Shown here in pieces: positions 24,888-31,976 of a DNA stretch of 64,000 nt. The DNA lies in assembly GCF_021026335.1 (NCBI RefSeq), contig NZ_JAJNCY010000003.1, positions 310,001 to 374,000 on the forward strand. The letters run 5' to 3'. The notes beneath the pieces are model-generated. The model saw nothing but the letters and a program-made list of their open reading frames with translations. It was not told the origin of the DNA and did not search any database. The stretch's first letter is position 1. Each line of letters begins with the position of its first letter. This DNA is from Rhizobium sp. C1 (lineage in GTDB: Bacteria; Pseudomonadota; Alphaproteobacteria; Rhizobiales; Rhizobiaceae). The position numbers and the translations under genes are program-made.

Positions 24888-25204
24888 GGCGAATGTCCCC
24901 CGCTACGGGTTTCGGTCGATGTCTTGTCGCGGGCGAGCCCGGCTTCGATTTCCGCAATGTCTTCCGACGTGACCACGGGCACCGGATCGGAGACGATGGC
25001 GGCAAGCACCTCGCGGGAGACGACGCCATTGCGGATCGCCTCCTCAAGGGCCTCGCGCGTCAGCCGTTCGGCCTTGAGTTCAGCATATAGCGCCATGATC
25101 AGCCGGTCTCGGGCGTCCGGCTTTGAGGATTGCTGAAGATGAAGCGGTTCTGTCGTCATAGCGTTCAAATCATCCGGACCGGCGATTTGTTCCAGCCGGA
25201 TCAA
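24884..25204 (-). CDS. Hypothetical protein (106 aa) between topoisomerase IB and Ku
   Basis: The 106-residue soluble protein is acidic and mainly helical (LIMALYAELKAERLTREALE, then SREVLAAIVSDPVPVVTSED). I know no family for it. A TTG start at 25204 overlaps the topoisomerase stop (TTGA) and has GGAAA upstream, which suggests coupled translation; an ATG at 25159 is the alternative. Its stop overlaps the Ku start. Being locked between a topoisomerase and Ku-LigD, it may serve DNA-end handling, but nothing in the sequence shows this. Confidence 0.65.
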   Translation of the reverse strand: MIRLEQIAGPDDLNAMTTEPLHLQQSSKPDARDRLIMALYAELKAERLTREALEEAIRNGVVSREVLAAIVSDPVPVVTSEDIAEIEAGLARDKTSTETRSGGHSP

Positions 25205-26226
25205 CGGCTTTCCAGAAAGGCCAGCAACCGCTGTTCGTCGGCCCGCAGTCCGTCTTTCCGGGGCAAGGGCTCGCTCGCCTGTTTTTTCAGCTCTTCGCCC
25301 ATCAGGGGATCCGTGGCGATCTTGAGGACCTGCGGGTGGATGTAGCTCTTTCGGCTGATCGCGGGCGTATTGGCCAGCTCGTCTGCCGCAGCTTCCGCCA
25401 TGGACTTGATGGTCGGTCGCTCGTCTTTCGAGAGCTGGCTTAGCGCCGCCGTAAAGGCCGCAACCGTCCCGCCCCAGGTGCGGAAGGTCTTGGCCGAGGC
25501 CGGTGCGCCGCTGATGTCCGCGATATAGCGGTTGAGCTGGCTGGAATCGACGGATCGCAGGTTTCCCGTCACGTCCTGCCAGACGAAGAGTTCGCGGCCT
25601 GGCAGGTCTGCAATGCTTTCCAGAATGCGCTGAAGCCGGGGCGCCCGCAGGTGGCGCCGGACCTTCTTGCCGCCCTTGGCCGTGAATTGCAGCTCCAGCC
25701 CCTCACCGAAGCGCACGTGGCGTTTCAGAAGGGTCGTTGCGCCGTAGGTTCCGTTTTCAGCCAGATATTGCCGGTTTCCGACGCGCAGGTGGGCCGAGTC
25801 CAGCAGGAGGACGAGGGCCGCGAGCGTCGCCCGCTCCGGCTCTTCCAGCCGCTGCGCATCCGCCAGTACCTGCCGGCGAAGCGCGGGAAGGGCATGACCG
25901 AAGGGGACGAGCTGATCGAATTTCTGTTCGTCGCGTAGTGCCTGCCAGCGCTCGTGATACCGATACTGCTTGCGGCCGCGATCGTCGTAACCGGTCGCCT
26001 GCAGATGACCGTCGGCCAGGGCGCAGATCCAGACACCGCGATAGGCGGGCGGAATGGCCAGACGCGCGACACGGGCTTTGTCGGCGGCGGCGTTCAGGGC
26101 TTCGCCGCCCGGCAGATGATAGCTGAAGCCCTTGCCGCGCTTGCGGCGCGTGATCCCGGGCTCGCGGTCGCTCACATAAACCAGTCCGGCCTGTCGCAAG
26201 AGTTTGGGATCGAAAGGGTCATCCAT
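25201..26226 (-). CDS. DNA topoisomerase IB (poxvirus-like)
   Basis: The 341-residue protein matches bacterial type IB topoisomerases, which relax supercoils through a 3'-phosphotyrosine. The catalytic core shows LDSAHLRVGNRQYLAENGTY (arginine near 146), AKTFRTWGGTVAAFTAAL and the active-site tyrosine in ISRKSYIHPQVL (near 295). The length is normal. It is the first gene of an operon with a 106-aa protein, Ku and LigD, which links supercoil relaxation with end joining. No EcfG-type promoter is apparent directly upstream. Confidence 0.9.
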   Translation of the reverse strand: MDDPFDPKLLRQAGLVYVSDREPGITRRKRGKGFSYHLPGGEALNAAADKARVARLAIPPAYRGVWICALADGHLQATGYDDRGRKQYRYHERWQALRDEQKFDQLVPFGHALPALRRQVLADAQRLEEPERATLAALVLLLDSAHLRVGNRQYLAENGTYGATTLLKRHVRFGEGLELQFTAKGGKKVRRHLRAPRLQRILESIADLPGRELFVWQDVTGNLRSVDSSQLNRYIADISGAPASAKTFRTWGGTVAAFTAALSQLSKDERPTIKSMAEAAADELANTPAISRKSYIHPQVLKIATDPLMGEELKKQASEPLPRKDGLRADEQRLLAFLESR

Positions 26227-26268
26227 GGGAGGGGATTTCAGTGGCGCCGAAAGCGAGTTGAGCCTGAG

Positions 26269-26300
26269 GTCGCCGCAGCCTCGACTGCGGCGACGTTTTT
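26269..26300 (+). terminator. Rho-independent terminator-like hairpin
   Basis: A perfect 10-bp stem (GTCGCCGCAG / CTGCGGCGAC) with a 6-base loop is followed on the plus strand by GTTTTT. No plus-strand gene precedes it. It lies between the stop of the BON gene (26332, minus) and the start of topoisomerase IB, so it may stop BON transcription weakly on the minus strand. Confidence 0.5.
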
Positions 26301-26331
26301 CGTACTCGGGGGGAGGGAGGGGCAGGCTTGT

Positions 26332-26985
26332 TCAGGCCTGTGTCAGCGTTGCCGAGCGAGGGTCGGAGGTCCCGCGGACGCGCAGGTTGTTCTGCACGTT
26401 GGTGACGCCCGAAACGCTTTCGACGCAATCTTCCGCGCGGCGCTTGTCGGCGCGGCTGTTGACCTCGCCGGTCAGCGTCACTTCGCTTGCTTTGACCGAG
26501 ACTTCGATATCTGACGCATCGAGGTGATGGTCATCACTCAGCCGGTCATTGACATCTTCCTCAATCCGCTCGTCGGCGCGCTGATAGCCGCGCGGGCCCT
26601 TGCCGCGAAATTCGCCCTCATCGCGCCGCTCGCCGTAATAGCCCTGTCCGCCTCGTTCTTCTCTGCCCCGGAAGGAGTGCTGATAGGGGTAGGCAGTTCG
26701 GGCGTAGCCGCCCCGCTGGAAAGGATGGTCGGACGGATAGAAGCCGCTCGCAGCGTAGCGGGCATAGCCGCTTCCGGTTGGGCCGCCATCGCCATAGCCC
26801 TGATCGAAACCGTCACTATAGCCTTCCTGGCGTCCGTAGCGCGGGGCGCCGGGACGCGGATGATCGCCGCCATACGTGCTCCTGTCATAGGTGCCCGCGT
26901 GGCCGCGTTCCCTCGGCTCCCGATCCGGATGGCCAGCAACGATGGGGCCGCGCCGGCGGCCGTGTTCGTAATCACGATCGTCCAT
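26332..26985 (-). CDS. BON domain protein with Gly/Tyr/Arg-rich N-terminus
   Basis: The 217-residue protein starts with about 130 low-complexity residues (RDYEHGRRRG, then EGYSDGFDQGYGDGG) and ends with a BON domain (about 140-205, VNDRLSDDHHLDASDIEVSV, GVTNVQNNLRV). The C-terminal part is a close paralog of the gene at 13790. The Gly/Tyr/Arg-rich part resembles sequences that phase-separate or bind nucleic acids, which is only a suggestion. The ATG at 26985 follows AAAGGAGAT, and an exact EcfG-type promoter precedes it. Confidence 0.85.
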   Translation of the reverse strand: MDDRDYEHGRRRGPIVAGHPDREPRERGHAGTYDRSTYGGDHPRPGAPRYGRQEGYSDGFDQGYGDGGPTGSGYARYAASGFYPSDHPFQRGGYARTAYPYQHSFRGREERGGQGYYGERRDEGEFRGKGPRGYQRADERIEEDVNDRLSDDHHLDASDIEVSVKASEVTLTGEVNSRADKRRAEDCVESVSGVTNVQNNLRVRGTSDPRSATLTQA

Positions 26986-27021
26986 GTCTCGATCTCCTTT
27001 TGGATGTCGGTATAGTCATCG

Positions 27022-27046
27022 AACGTCAACCTTGGCTGATTGTTCC
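27022..27046 (-). promoter_or_regulatory. EcfG-type stress promoter for the BON gene (GGAAC-N16-CGTT)
   Basis: On the minus strand GGAAC (27046-27042) is followed after 16 bases by CGTT (27025-27022), about 37 bases before the start codon. Confidence 0.78.
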
Positions 27047-27062
27047 AGGCTCGTAGCGAGGC

Positions 27063-27248
27063 CTAATTCTTGCCGTCCGACTTGGGCGGACGGTTGTGGA
27101 TGGTGGCGTCCTCGGACGTGTTGATGACGCGCGGCTTGGCGTCAGCGACGCCATTGTTCTTTCCGCCGGCCTGCTTGGGAGCAAACTGGCCTTCGGCGTC
27201 ACGTTCGATCTCGCTTGTGCGCTTGTCTTCGGCCTTGTCTTCGCGCAT
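27063..27248 (-). CDS. Hypothetical hydrophilic protein (61 aa)
   Basis: The 61-residue product is polar and probably unfolded (TSEIERDAEGQFAPKQAGGK, NTSEDATIHNRPPKSDGKN). No domain is recognised. It follows the 87-aa gene at 27326 in the same direction after 77 bases and may share its transcript. There is GGAGA upstream of the ATG at 27248. Confidence 0.5.
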   Translation of the reverse strand: MREDKAEDKRTSEIERDAEGQFAPKQAGGKNNGVADAKPRVINTSEDATIHNRPPKSDGKN

Positions 27249-27325
27249 CGGCTTTGTCTCCTCTCCTGCATCGGATGCTCCGGTACCCGCTGGCGGCGAC
27301 GTCGTTTCAGAAGGTTGTCTCTGGG

Positions 27326-27589
27326 TCAGTCGCGGTCGATGAATTTGTTGAAACGGCTTTTCTCGCCCTTGGCGGTTTCCTCCTGGCAGAGAAAGGCGAG
27401 GTTCGACTCCTCGAAAATCCGGAAGAACTCGTCCCAGCCGATTTCGGTCAGATCCTCGTCCTTTTCCCGGAATTCCACGCGCAGAATGCCGCTCTTGCCC
27501 TTCGCGGCGACCTTGGAGGGGCGTCCCCTGCGCGCCTCGATCCAGGCCCTGATTTTTTCGTGATCCGTCGTCTGTTGTGCCTTCGTCAT
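27326..27589 (-). CDS. Conserved hypothetical protein (87 aa)
   Basis: The 87-residue protein (TDHEKIRAWIEARRGRPSKV, then EIGWDEFFRIFEESNLAFLC and SRFNKFIDRD) matches a short family I have seen often in bacteria as an uncharacterised protein, with the WDEFF and FEESNLAFLYQ-type core. It is cytoplasmic. The ATG at 27589 has a strong AAGGAGG site. It follows the UDP-glucose dehydrogenase remnant by 37 bases and is probably transcribed from the EcfG-type promoter at 27976. Confidence 0.78.
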   Translation of the reverse strand: MTKAQQTTDHEKIRAWIEARRGRPSKVAAKGKSGILRVEFREKDEDLTEIGWDEFFRIFEESNLAFLCQEETAKGEKSRFNKFIDRD

Positions 27590-27626
27590 TTGAAACCTCC
27601 TTCTTTCACGATGCTGTCGCAGATAT

Positions 27627-27904
27627 TCAAAATGCCGCGGCTGCCGCCTTGTCCGCCGTCAGCGGACCGATCTCGCCGCCGCTTTCTGCACGCGGGGCCA
27701 CGGGCCCTCCGTTGCGTCCGACCCCGCGATAACGAAAACCGCTTGCGATTGCCGTTGCCGGATCGATGATCTTCCGCAAGTCGATCATGTGATCGCCGCG
27801 GCTGCCCGATCAGCGTCAAAACAGCGGGCGCGATGACCCAGCTCCGCCAGGCAGCATCCGGTCGTCAGTCCAACATAACCCGTTCCGATGATTGCAACCC
27901 TCAT
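27627..27904 (-). pseudogene. UDP-glucose 6-dehydrogenase remnant with a large internal deletion
   Basis: The first 38 codons from ATG 27904 read MRVAIIGTGYVGLTTGCCLA, the NAD-binding start of UDP-glucose/GDP-mannose dehydrogenases, and reach a stop after the FDADR stretch. Directly after, in another frame, comes IDLRKIIDPATAIASGFRYR, typical of the C-terminal end of the same family, running to TGA at 27629-27627. More than 300 internal residues are gone. A well-spaced EcfG-type promoter still stands in front, so it may now serve the genes downstream. Confidence 0.75.
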
Positions 27905-27951
27905 ATGCGCCTCTTCTATCGTTAGGAGACTTCGGCTCGTGTGGCGGGCCC

Positions 27952-27976
27952 AACTGAAAAAGCGCAGCAAGGTTCC
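27952..27976 (-). promoter_or_regulatory. EcfG-type stress promoter before the UDP-glucose dehydrogenase remnant
   Basis: On the minus strand GGAAC (27976-27972) and GTT (27954-27952) are 17 bases apart, about 48 bases before the ATG at 27904. Confidence 0.7.
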
Positions 27977-28038
27977 GGAAGATGTCACTGATGAACATCT
28001 TGTTGTGCATGAGAAAGTAACCCGGCGGCGGATCCGTT

Positions 28039-28048
28039 GGGGGGGGGG
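28039..28048. repeat. Run of ten G residues
   Basis: Ten consecutive G lie between two divergent stress promoters, outside any gene. Such tracts can change length by slippage but may also be a read error. Confidence 0.6.
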
Positions 28049-28081
28049 TGGAAGGCCGCTCACGCACCGCCTTCGAAAACT

Positions 28082-28106
28082 GGAACAAATCGGGCGGCGA
28101 CATGTT
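28082..28106 (+). promoter_or_regulatory. EcfG-type stress promoter for the DUF892 gene
   Basis: GGAAC (28082-28086) and GTT (28104-28106) are 17 bases apart and 39 bases before the ATG at 28146. Confidence 0.76.
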
Positions 28107-28145
28107 CGACTGTGGCATGAAACATGAGCCAAAGGAGACCCTGCA

Positions 28146-28646
28146 ATGGCCGAGAAAACCCTCAATGACCTCTTTCACGAGACGCTCAGGGATATCTATT
28201 ATGCTGAGCGTAAGATACTGAAATCTCTACCGAAAATGGCGCGGAATGCGCAGAGCGACAAGCTGAAGAATGCCTTCCAGAAACATCGCGACGAGACCGA
28301 AGGGCAGGTCGAACGTCTGCAGCAGGTCTTCGAAATCATCGGCAAGAATGCCCGTGGCAAGACCTGCCAGGCAATCGAGGGCATCGTTGAAGAAGCCGAG
28401 GAAATCATGGAGGAGTTCAAGGGAGCGCCTGCGCTCGACGCTGGCCTTCTGGCTGCGGCTCAGGCTGTCGAGCATTATGAGATCAGCCGCTACGGCACGC
28501 TGGTGGCCTGGGCCCGCGAACTCGGCCTCAAGGACGCCGTGACGCTTCTGGAGCAGACGCTGGCCGAGGAGTCCAAAACCGATGAGGCGCTGACCAAGCT
28601 TGCCGAAGCGGCCGTCAACCAGGCTGCCCAGAAGAAGGCTGCCTGA
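28146..28646 (+). CDS. Ferritin-like DUF892 (YciE/YciF) stress protein
   Basis: The 166-residue all-helical protein matches the YciE/YciF family: TLNDLFHETLRDIYYAERKI at the start, HRDETEGQVERLQQVFE (about 43-59) and AAQAVEHYEISRYGTLVAWA (about 103-122). The spacing of Glu/His residues is ferritin-like, so it may bind iron or manganese, but no activity is established for most members. It is typically osmotic- or general-stress induced, in line with the promoter at 28082. The ATG follows AAAGGAG. A clear terminator lies after the gene. Confidence 0.9.
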   Translation: MAEKTLNDLFHETLRDIYYAERKILKSLPKMARNAQSDKLKNAFQKHRDETEGQVERLQQVFEIIGKNARGKTCQAIEGIVEEAEEIMEEFKGAPALDAGLLAAAQAVEHYEISRYGTLVAWARELGLKDAVTLLEQTLAEESKTDEALTKLAEAAVNQAAQKKAA

Positions 28647-28684
28647 TCGTTTCGATCAGCCGTCGTCACCGTCGCTTGAACACA

Positions 28685-28715
28685 AAAACCCGGCGGATTG
28701 ATCCCGCCGGGTTTT
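28685..28715 (+). terminator. Rho-independent terminator, probably bidirectional
   Basis: An 8-bp stem (CCCGGCGG / CCGCCGGG) with a 7-base loop, extended by A4/T4, ends in TTTT. It lies between the convergent genes at 28146 and 28754 and can serve both. Confidence 0.8.
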
Positions 28716-28753
28716 CTTGTGCCTTACGGTAACGAAACGGCGAAGTTCCGCGC

Positions 28754-29119
28754 TCACGAGCCGGCATGGGCCCGTTTCGGCAATGTAGACGTGACGACCG
28801 TTGCCACCGGGTCGCTTGCAGGAAAGGAATCCTCCAGCCCCGCGTTCAACTGGTCATCCAGTTCGGCCTGATCCTGCGCACTGCGCGCACTGGCCTTCGC
28901 ATCCTTGCCGGCGCGCCTTGCCCGCTCATCGCCGGCAGCGGAGGACAGATCCGAAAGTGCGCCGAGCGCCCGGTCGATGGGGTCGGACTCTGCCTGCGAC
29001 GGAGCCAGTGGCAGATTGACAACAAGAGTGATGTGGTCGTCTGTCGTGATCTCGACGATCGGCCCGTGCCAGTCGTCACCCGGATCGGCAAGCCGCGTCG
29101 TTGCGATCTTCATGCTCAT
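28754..29119 (-). CDS. Hypothetical protein (121 aa) with a SFPASDP tail
   Basis: The 121-residue acidic protein has a beta-like first half (WHGPIVEITTDDHITLVVNL) and a charged second half ending in LNAGLEDSFPASDPVAT. The SFPASDPVA motif recurs at the end of many small uncharacterised alphaproteobacterial proteins. The ATG at 29119 follows AGGAGGAAAG. An exact EcfG-type promoter precedes it, back to back with that of the gene at 29283. Confidence 0.7.
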   Translation of the reverse strand: MSMKIATTRLADPGDDWHGPIVEITTDDHITLVVNLPLAPSQAESDPIDRALGALSDLSSAAGDERARRAGKDAKASARSAQDQAELDDQLNAGLEDSFPASDPVATVVTSTLPKRAHAGS

Positions 29120-29182
29120 GCTCTTTCCTCCTTCTGAGAGGGTTCCTGACGCTGCGGTTCGTCAGACGAACGCCGGTGTTCA

Positions 29183-29207
29183 AACGCGGCGTTGCGGCTT
29201 CGGTTCC
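29183..29207 (-). promoter_or_regulatory. EcfG-type stress promoter (GGAAC-N16-CGTT)
   Basis: On the minus strand GGAAC (29207-29203) and CGTT (29186-29183) are 16 bases apart. It drives the 121-aa gene and is paired with 29226 on the other strand. Confidence 0.76.
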
Positions 29208-29225
29208 ATCGAAAGGGAGGATGCG

Positions 29226-29250
29226 GGAACAAGATCTAGGCCGCGCGGTT
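29226..29250 (+). promoter_or_regulatory. EcfG-type stress promoter (GGAAC-N17-GTT)
   Basis: GGAAC (29226-29230) and GTT (29248-29250) stand 33 bases before the ATG at 29283, with only 18 bases between this GGAAC and that of the divergent promoter. Confidence 0.75.
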
Positions 29251-29282
29251 CATCCGGCATGGGCAAGCACGGAGGCACAATC

Positions 29283-29618
29283 ATGCATATCTATAGGCTC
29301 ATCCCGGTCGCCGAAGCCGATGATCCGAACTGGTCCCTCTCGCCGGACCAGGGCGAAGTCATTGTGCGTGCCAGAACCAGCGGTGATGCTCGTGTGGTTG
29401 CTGCCGAAGCCGAGGCGGACTTTCTGCAACATCACGCGAAGCCGGGCGAGGGGGTGTCGACAGCGGACGCTTCCGCCTTTCGGAACGAGAAGCTCTATAC
29501 CGTGATCGAAGATCTGAGCGGCCGTTACGTGAGCGAAGGACCGCGCCAGCTGTTGAGTGGTTCTGTTGATCCCAAGGTCATTCTGCCGCTTACGGCGCGG
29601 GGGCCAGGCAAAGGTTGA
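29283..29618 (+). CDS. Hypothetical protein (111 aa)
   Basis: The 111-residue soluble protein (MHIYRLIPVAEADDPNWSLS, GEVIVRARTSGDARVVAAEA, LYTVIEDLSGRYVSEGPRQL) looks like a small alpha/beta domain that I have seen only as an uncharacterised rhizobial protein. The ATG at 29283 follows CGGAGGCAC. It has its own EcfG-type promoter, and the next gene has another. Confidence 0.7.
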   Translation: MHIYRLIPVAEADDPNWSLSPDQGEVIVRARTSGDARVVAAEAEADFLQHHAKPGEGVSTADASAFRNEKLYTVIEDLSGRYVSEGPRQLLSGSVDPKVILPLTARGPGKG

Positions 29619-29638
29619 GCAATCGTGAACAAGCTCAG

Positions 29639-29663
29639 GAACCTTTGTCTTCGGGCCGAGTTG
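29639..29663 (+). promoter_or_regulatory. EcfG-type stress promoter for the DUF982 gene
   Basis: GGAAC (29639-29643) and GTT (29661-29663) are 17 bases apart and 21 bases before the ATG at 29685. Confidence 0.74.
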
Positions 29664-29684
29664 TGAGGGCTGGAGGTAGCGCAC

Positions 29685-30014
29685 ATGCTCACATTCGATC
29701 TCAAATGGATTGCACCCATCCGCGTTGGCGTTCTTGACGACGACGCGACCGTTGTGGAGGGGCCGATGCAGGCTCTCTCCCTGTTGCACGACGACTGGCC
29801 GGCGCCTGGTGGCAAGCACCATCAGACTGCCATTCAGGAGTGCAAGCTCGCGTGTCACGAGCTTGGCCGCTCGGAAAAGGCACGCGAGGCGTTCATGGCG
29901 GCGGCACTGGAAGCTGGAATTCTGATCTTCGGCCGGGCGCCTGCCCGCAAGCAGAGGTCGTCCGTGCTGCCCCGTGCGTCGGAGCGACGGAAGGGTTTCG
30001 CGCTGCCGGTGTAA
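29685..30014 (+). CDS. DUF982 family protein
   Basis: The 109-residue protein shows the DUF982 core: GPMQALSLLHDDWPAPGG (about 26-43) and EKAREAFMAAALEAGILI (about 64-81). This family is common in many copies in rhizobia and has no known activity. It is followed by a basic tail. The ATG at 29685 follows GGAGGTAG. The EcfG-type promoter gives a leader of only about 15 bases. Confidence 0.8.
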   Translation: MLTFDLKWIAPIRVGVLDDDATVVEGPMQALSLLHDDWPAPGGKHHQTAIQECKLACHELGRSEKAREAFMAAALEAGILIFGRAPARKQRSSVLPRASERRKGFALPV

Positions 30015-30099
30015 CGGCACCCTCAGCCGATCCATTGCCCGAATTCGGCCCGTGCGATGCGCGGGCCGATTTGCGTTTTTTGGGGGGGGAGGCCGGGCC

Positions 30100-30124
30100 G
30101 GAACATTTCTCCAGAGCGACGGTT
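30100..30124 (+). promoter_or_regulatory. EcfG-type stress promoter for the SDR gene
   Basis: GGAAC (30100-30104) and GTT (30122-30124) are 17 bases apart, 30 bases before the ATG at 30155. A run of eight G (30082-30089) lies just upstream. Confidence 0.75.
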
Positions 30125-30154
30125 TCATCCCAACGTGACTGAAGGAGAAATCAG

Positions 30155-31015
30155 ATGAACGAGCACTTCCCCCGTCCTCCGTTTCCCAAGCAGCAGCAGG
30201 CGGTTCCAGGCAAGACCGACGCAATGCAGCCGAGACCCGATCATGGCGAGGAAAGCTATGTCGGCTCGGGGAGACTGCAAGGCAAACGCGCGCTGATCAC
30301 CGGTGGCGATTCCGGCATCGGCCGCGCCGTGGCGATCGCTTTCGCACGCGAAGGCGCTGACGTCGCCATCTGCTACCTCAATGAAGATGAGGATGCTGAG
30401 AGTACGCGAAAGCTGATCGAAGCGGAGGGACGCGCATGCGAGACGATCCGCATCGACGTCTCGAAAGCTGATAACTGTCGTCAGTTGATCGACAAGGTCG
30501 TCCAATCCTTTGGCGGTCTTGACATTCTGGTCAACAACGCCGCCCACCAGATGACATTCGATACCCTGGAGGATATCTCCGACGCCGAATGGGATCTGAC
30601 CCTAGCGACCAACATCTCTTCAATGTTCTACCTGTCGAAGGCTGCGCTGCCGCATCTGGGCGAGGGAGGCACGATCATCAACACCGCCTCCATCAATTCC
30701 GACAATCCGAAGCCCACGCTTCTTGCCTACGCGACCACCAAAGGCGCGGTCCAGAATTTCACGGCCGGTCTGGCGCAATTGCTCGGCAAGAAGAACATTC
30801 GAGTCAACTGCGTTGCCCCTGGTCCCGTCTGGACGCCGCTGATCCCCTCGACGATGCCGGCCGAAACGGTCGCGCATTTTGGGGCGAACACGCCGATGGG
30901 ACGTCCCGCCCAGCCCCGCGAACTGGCTCCCATCTACGTCATGTTGGCCAGTGACGAGGCCAGCTATGTCTCTGGCGCGACCGTTGCCGCGACCGGCGGA
31001 AAGCCGATGATATAG
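30155..31015 (+). CDS. Stress-type SDR oxidoreductase (YghA/YdaD-like)
   Basis: The 286-residue SDR has the N-terminal extension with PPFPKQQQAVPGKTDAMQPR that marks the YghA/YdaD general-stress group. After it come the cofactor motif TGGDSGIGRA (about 48-57), NNAAHQ (about 127) and the active-site YATTKGA (tyrosine near 193). It acts on an unknown alcohol or aldehyde in the cytoplasm. The ATG follows GAAGGAG. It is the last gene of the stress island, has an EcfG-type promoter and is followed by a clear terminator. Confidence 0.9.
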   Translation: MNEHFPRPPFPKQQQAVPGKTDAMQPRPDHGEESYVGSGRLQGKRALITGGDSGIGRAVAIAFAREGADVAICYLNEDEDAESTRKLIEAEGRACETIRIDVSKADNCRQLIDKVVQSFGGLDILVNNAAHQMTFDTLEDISDAEWDLTLATNISSMFYLSKAALPHLGEGGTIINTASINSDNPKPTLLAYATTKGAVQNFTAGLAQLLGKKNIRVNCVAPGPVWTPLIPSTMPAETVAHFGANTPMGRPAQPRELAPIYVMLASDEASYVSGATVAATGGKPMI

Positions 31016-31050
31016 GCCTTCGTTGGAGCTTTTTCACAACGACCCAAATC

Positions 31051-31080
31051 CGGCGGGCGACCAGTGTTGCCCGCCGTTTC
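31051..31080 (+). terminator. Rho-independent terminator of the stress SDR
   Basis: An 8-bp stem (CGGCGGGC / GCCCGCCG) with a 10-base loop is followed by TTTCTAATCTT, 35 bases after the stop codon. Confidence 0.75.
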
Positions 31081-31415
31081 TAATCTTAACCACGGCCAGC
31101 GCTGCAGACATTCTAACTTTGCGATTCTGATTCCGGTTCAATAAGATATCTTATGGAACCATTGCGCCGACGAAATCCGAGTAAAGTCTCCCTTCCTCTG
31201 GCGTGTGCCAAATTCTGCCGACCCGTCCAGAAAGGCGCTGTAACCGCCGAGCGCGTGTCCGTTCATGCTTCGGCAGCAAAACGGCTGTACGCCAAATCAG
31301 ATGGTTGGGTATGCCGCAACGTCCGGCTTAGGCAAGTTTGACCGGACGTGCTGTCCCATCATGTCGGTCAGCCATCGGAAATGGACAGCGGAACTTGCTT
31401 GATCGAATCCGCGCT
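31081..31415. other. Intergenic stretch without a convincing gene
   Basis: A short frame (31153-31341, 62 residues) exists but has no ribosome-binding site and no recognisable content. A 12-bp palindrome TAAGATATCTTA lies at 31143-31154. I see nothing else. It separates the stress island from the RutA-type cluster. Confidence 0.4.
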
Positions 31416-31961
31416 CTAACCTGCAACTCCAACGCCCACACTGTGATAGCCGCGCTTGAAATAGATCAGCGCCTCCGCCTCCTCGCCATGGGAAACCCCC
31501 AGCACGGAGCAGAAGAGGACACGATGAGTGCCCACATCCATGCTTTCCGTCACCATGCAGTCGAAGGAGACGACGGCATCATCGAGCACGGGTGCACCCG
31601 AGACGCCGCGATGCCAGTTCGCCGCCGCAAAGCGCTCCTCCACGGGCGTCTTGCCACCAAAGAGGTTCGACAGGCGATCATGCGCGCTGGAAAGCACGTT
31701 CACGCAGAGCGTACGGTTTTCCATCACGGCGTTGAAGACCGAGGCCGAGCGGTTGAGGCAGACGAGCAGCGTAGGCGGCGTGTCGGTGACGCTGCAGACG
31801 GCTGTTGCCGCGAAGCCCACCTTGCCGGCTGGGCCATCAGAGGTCACGATGTTGACGGCAGCACCCATTTTGGACATGGCCTCGCGAAAGGTCTGTGGCG
31901 AGACAGCATCCGCGACAACTTCGGCTTGGGCGAAAGACGGGTTGAGGGTCATCAGAGACAT
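31416..31961 (-). CDS. NAD(P)H:flavin reductase (RutF/HpaC type)
   Basis: The 181-residue protein has the flavin-reductase-domain pattern ([73 protein letters not shown]). RutF and HpaC supply reduced FMN to two-component monooxygenases. The obvious partner is the RutA-like enzyme at 40006. It is the last gene of the minus-strand operon that begins with the binding protein at 37305, 15 bases after the amidase. Other flavin-reductase roles are possible. Confidence 0.85.
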   Translation of the reverse strand: MSLMTLNPSFAQAEVVADAVSPQTFREAMSKMGAAVNIVTSDGPAGKVGFAATAVCSVTDTPPTLLVCLNRSASVFNAVMENRTLCVNVLSSAHDRLSNLFGGKTPVEERFAAANWHRGVSGAPVLDDAVVSFDCMVTESMDVGTHRVLFCSVLGVSHGEEAEALIYFKRGYHSVGVGVAG

Positions 31962-31976
31962 CCTTTCAAGGTGCGC

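Noticed and set aside
28039-28048. G10 tract considered as a phase-variation switch
   Set aside because: It lies between promoters and outside a coding frame or promoter spacer, and a homopolymer read error is equally likely.
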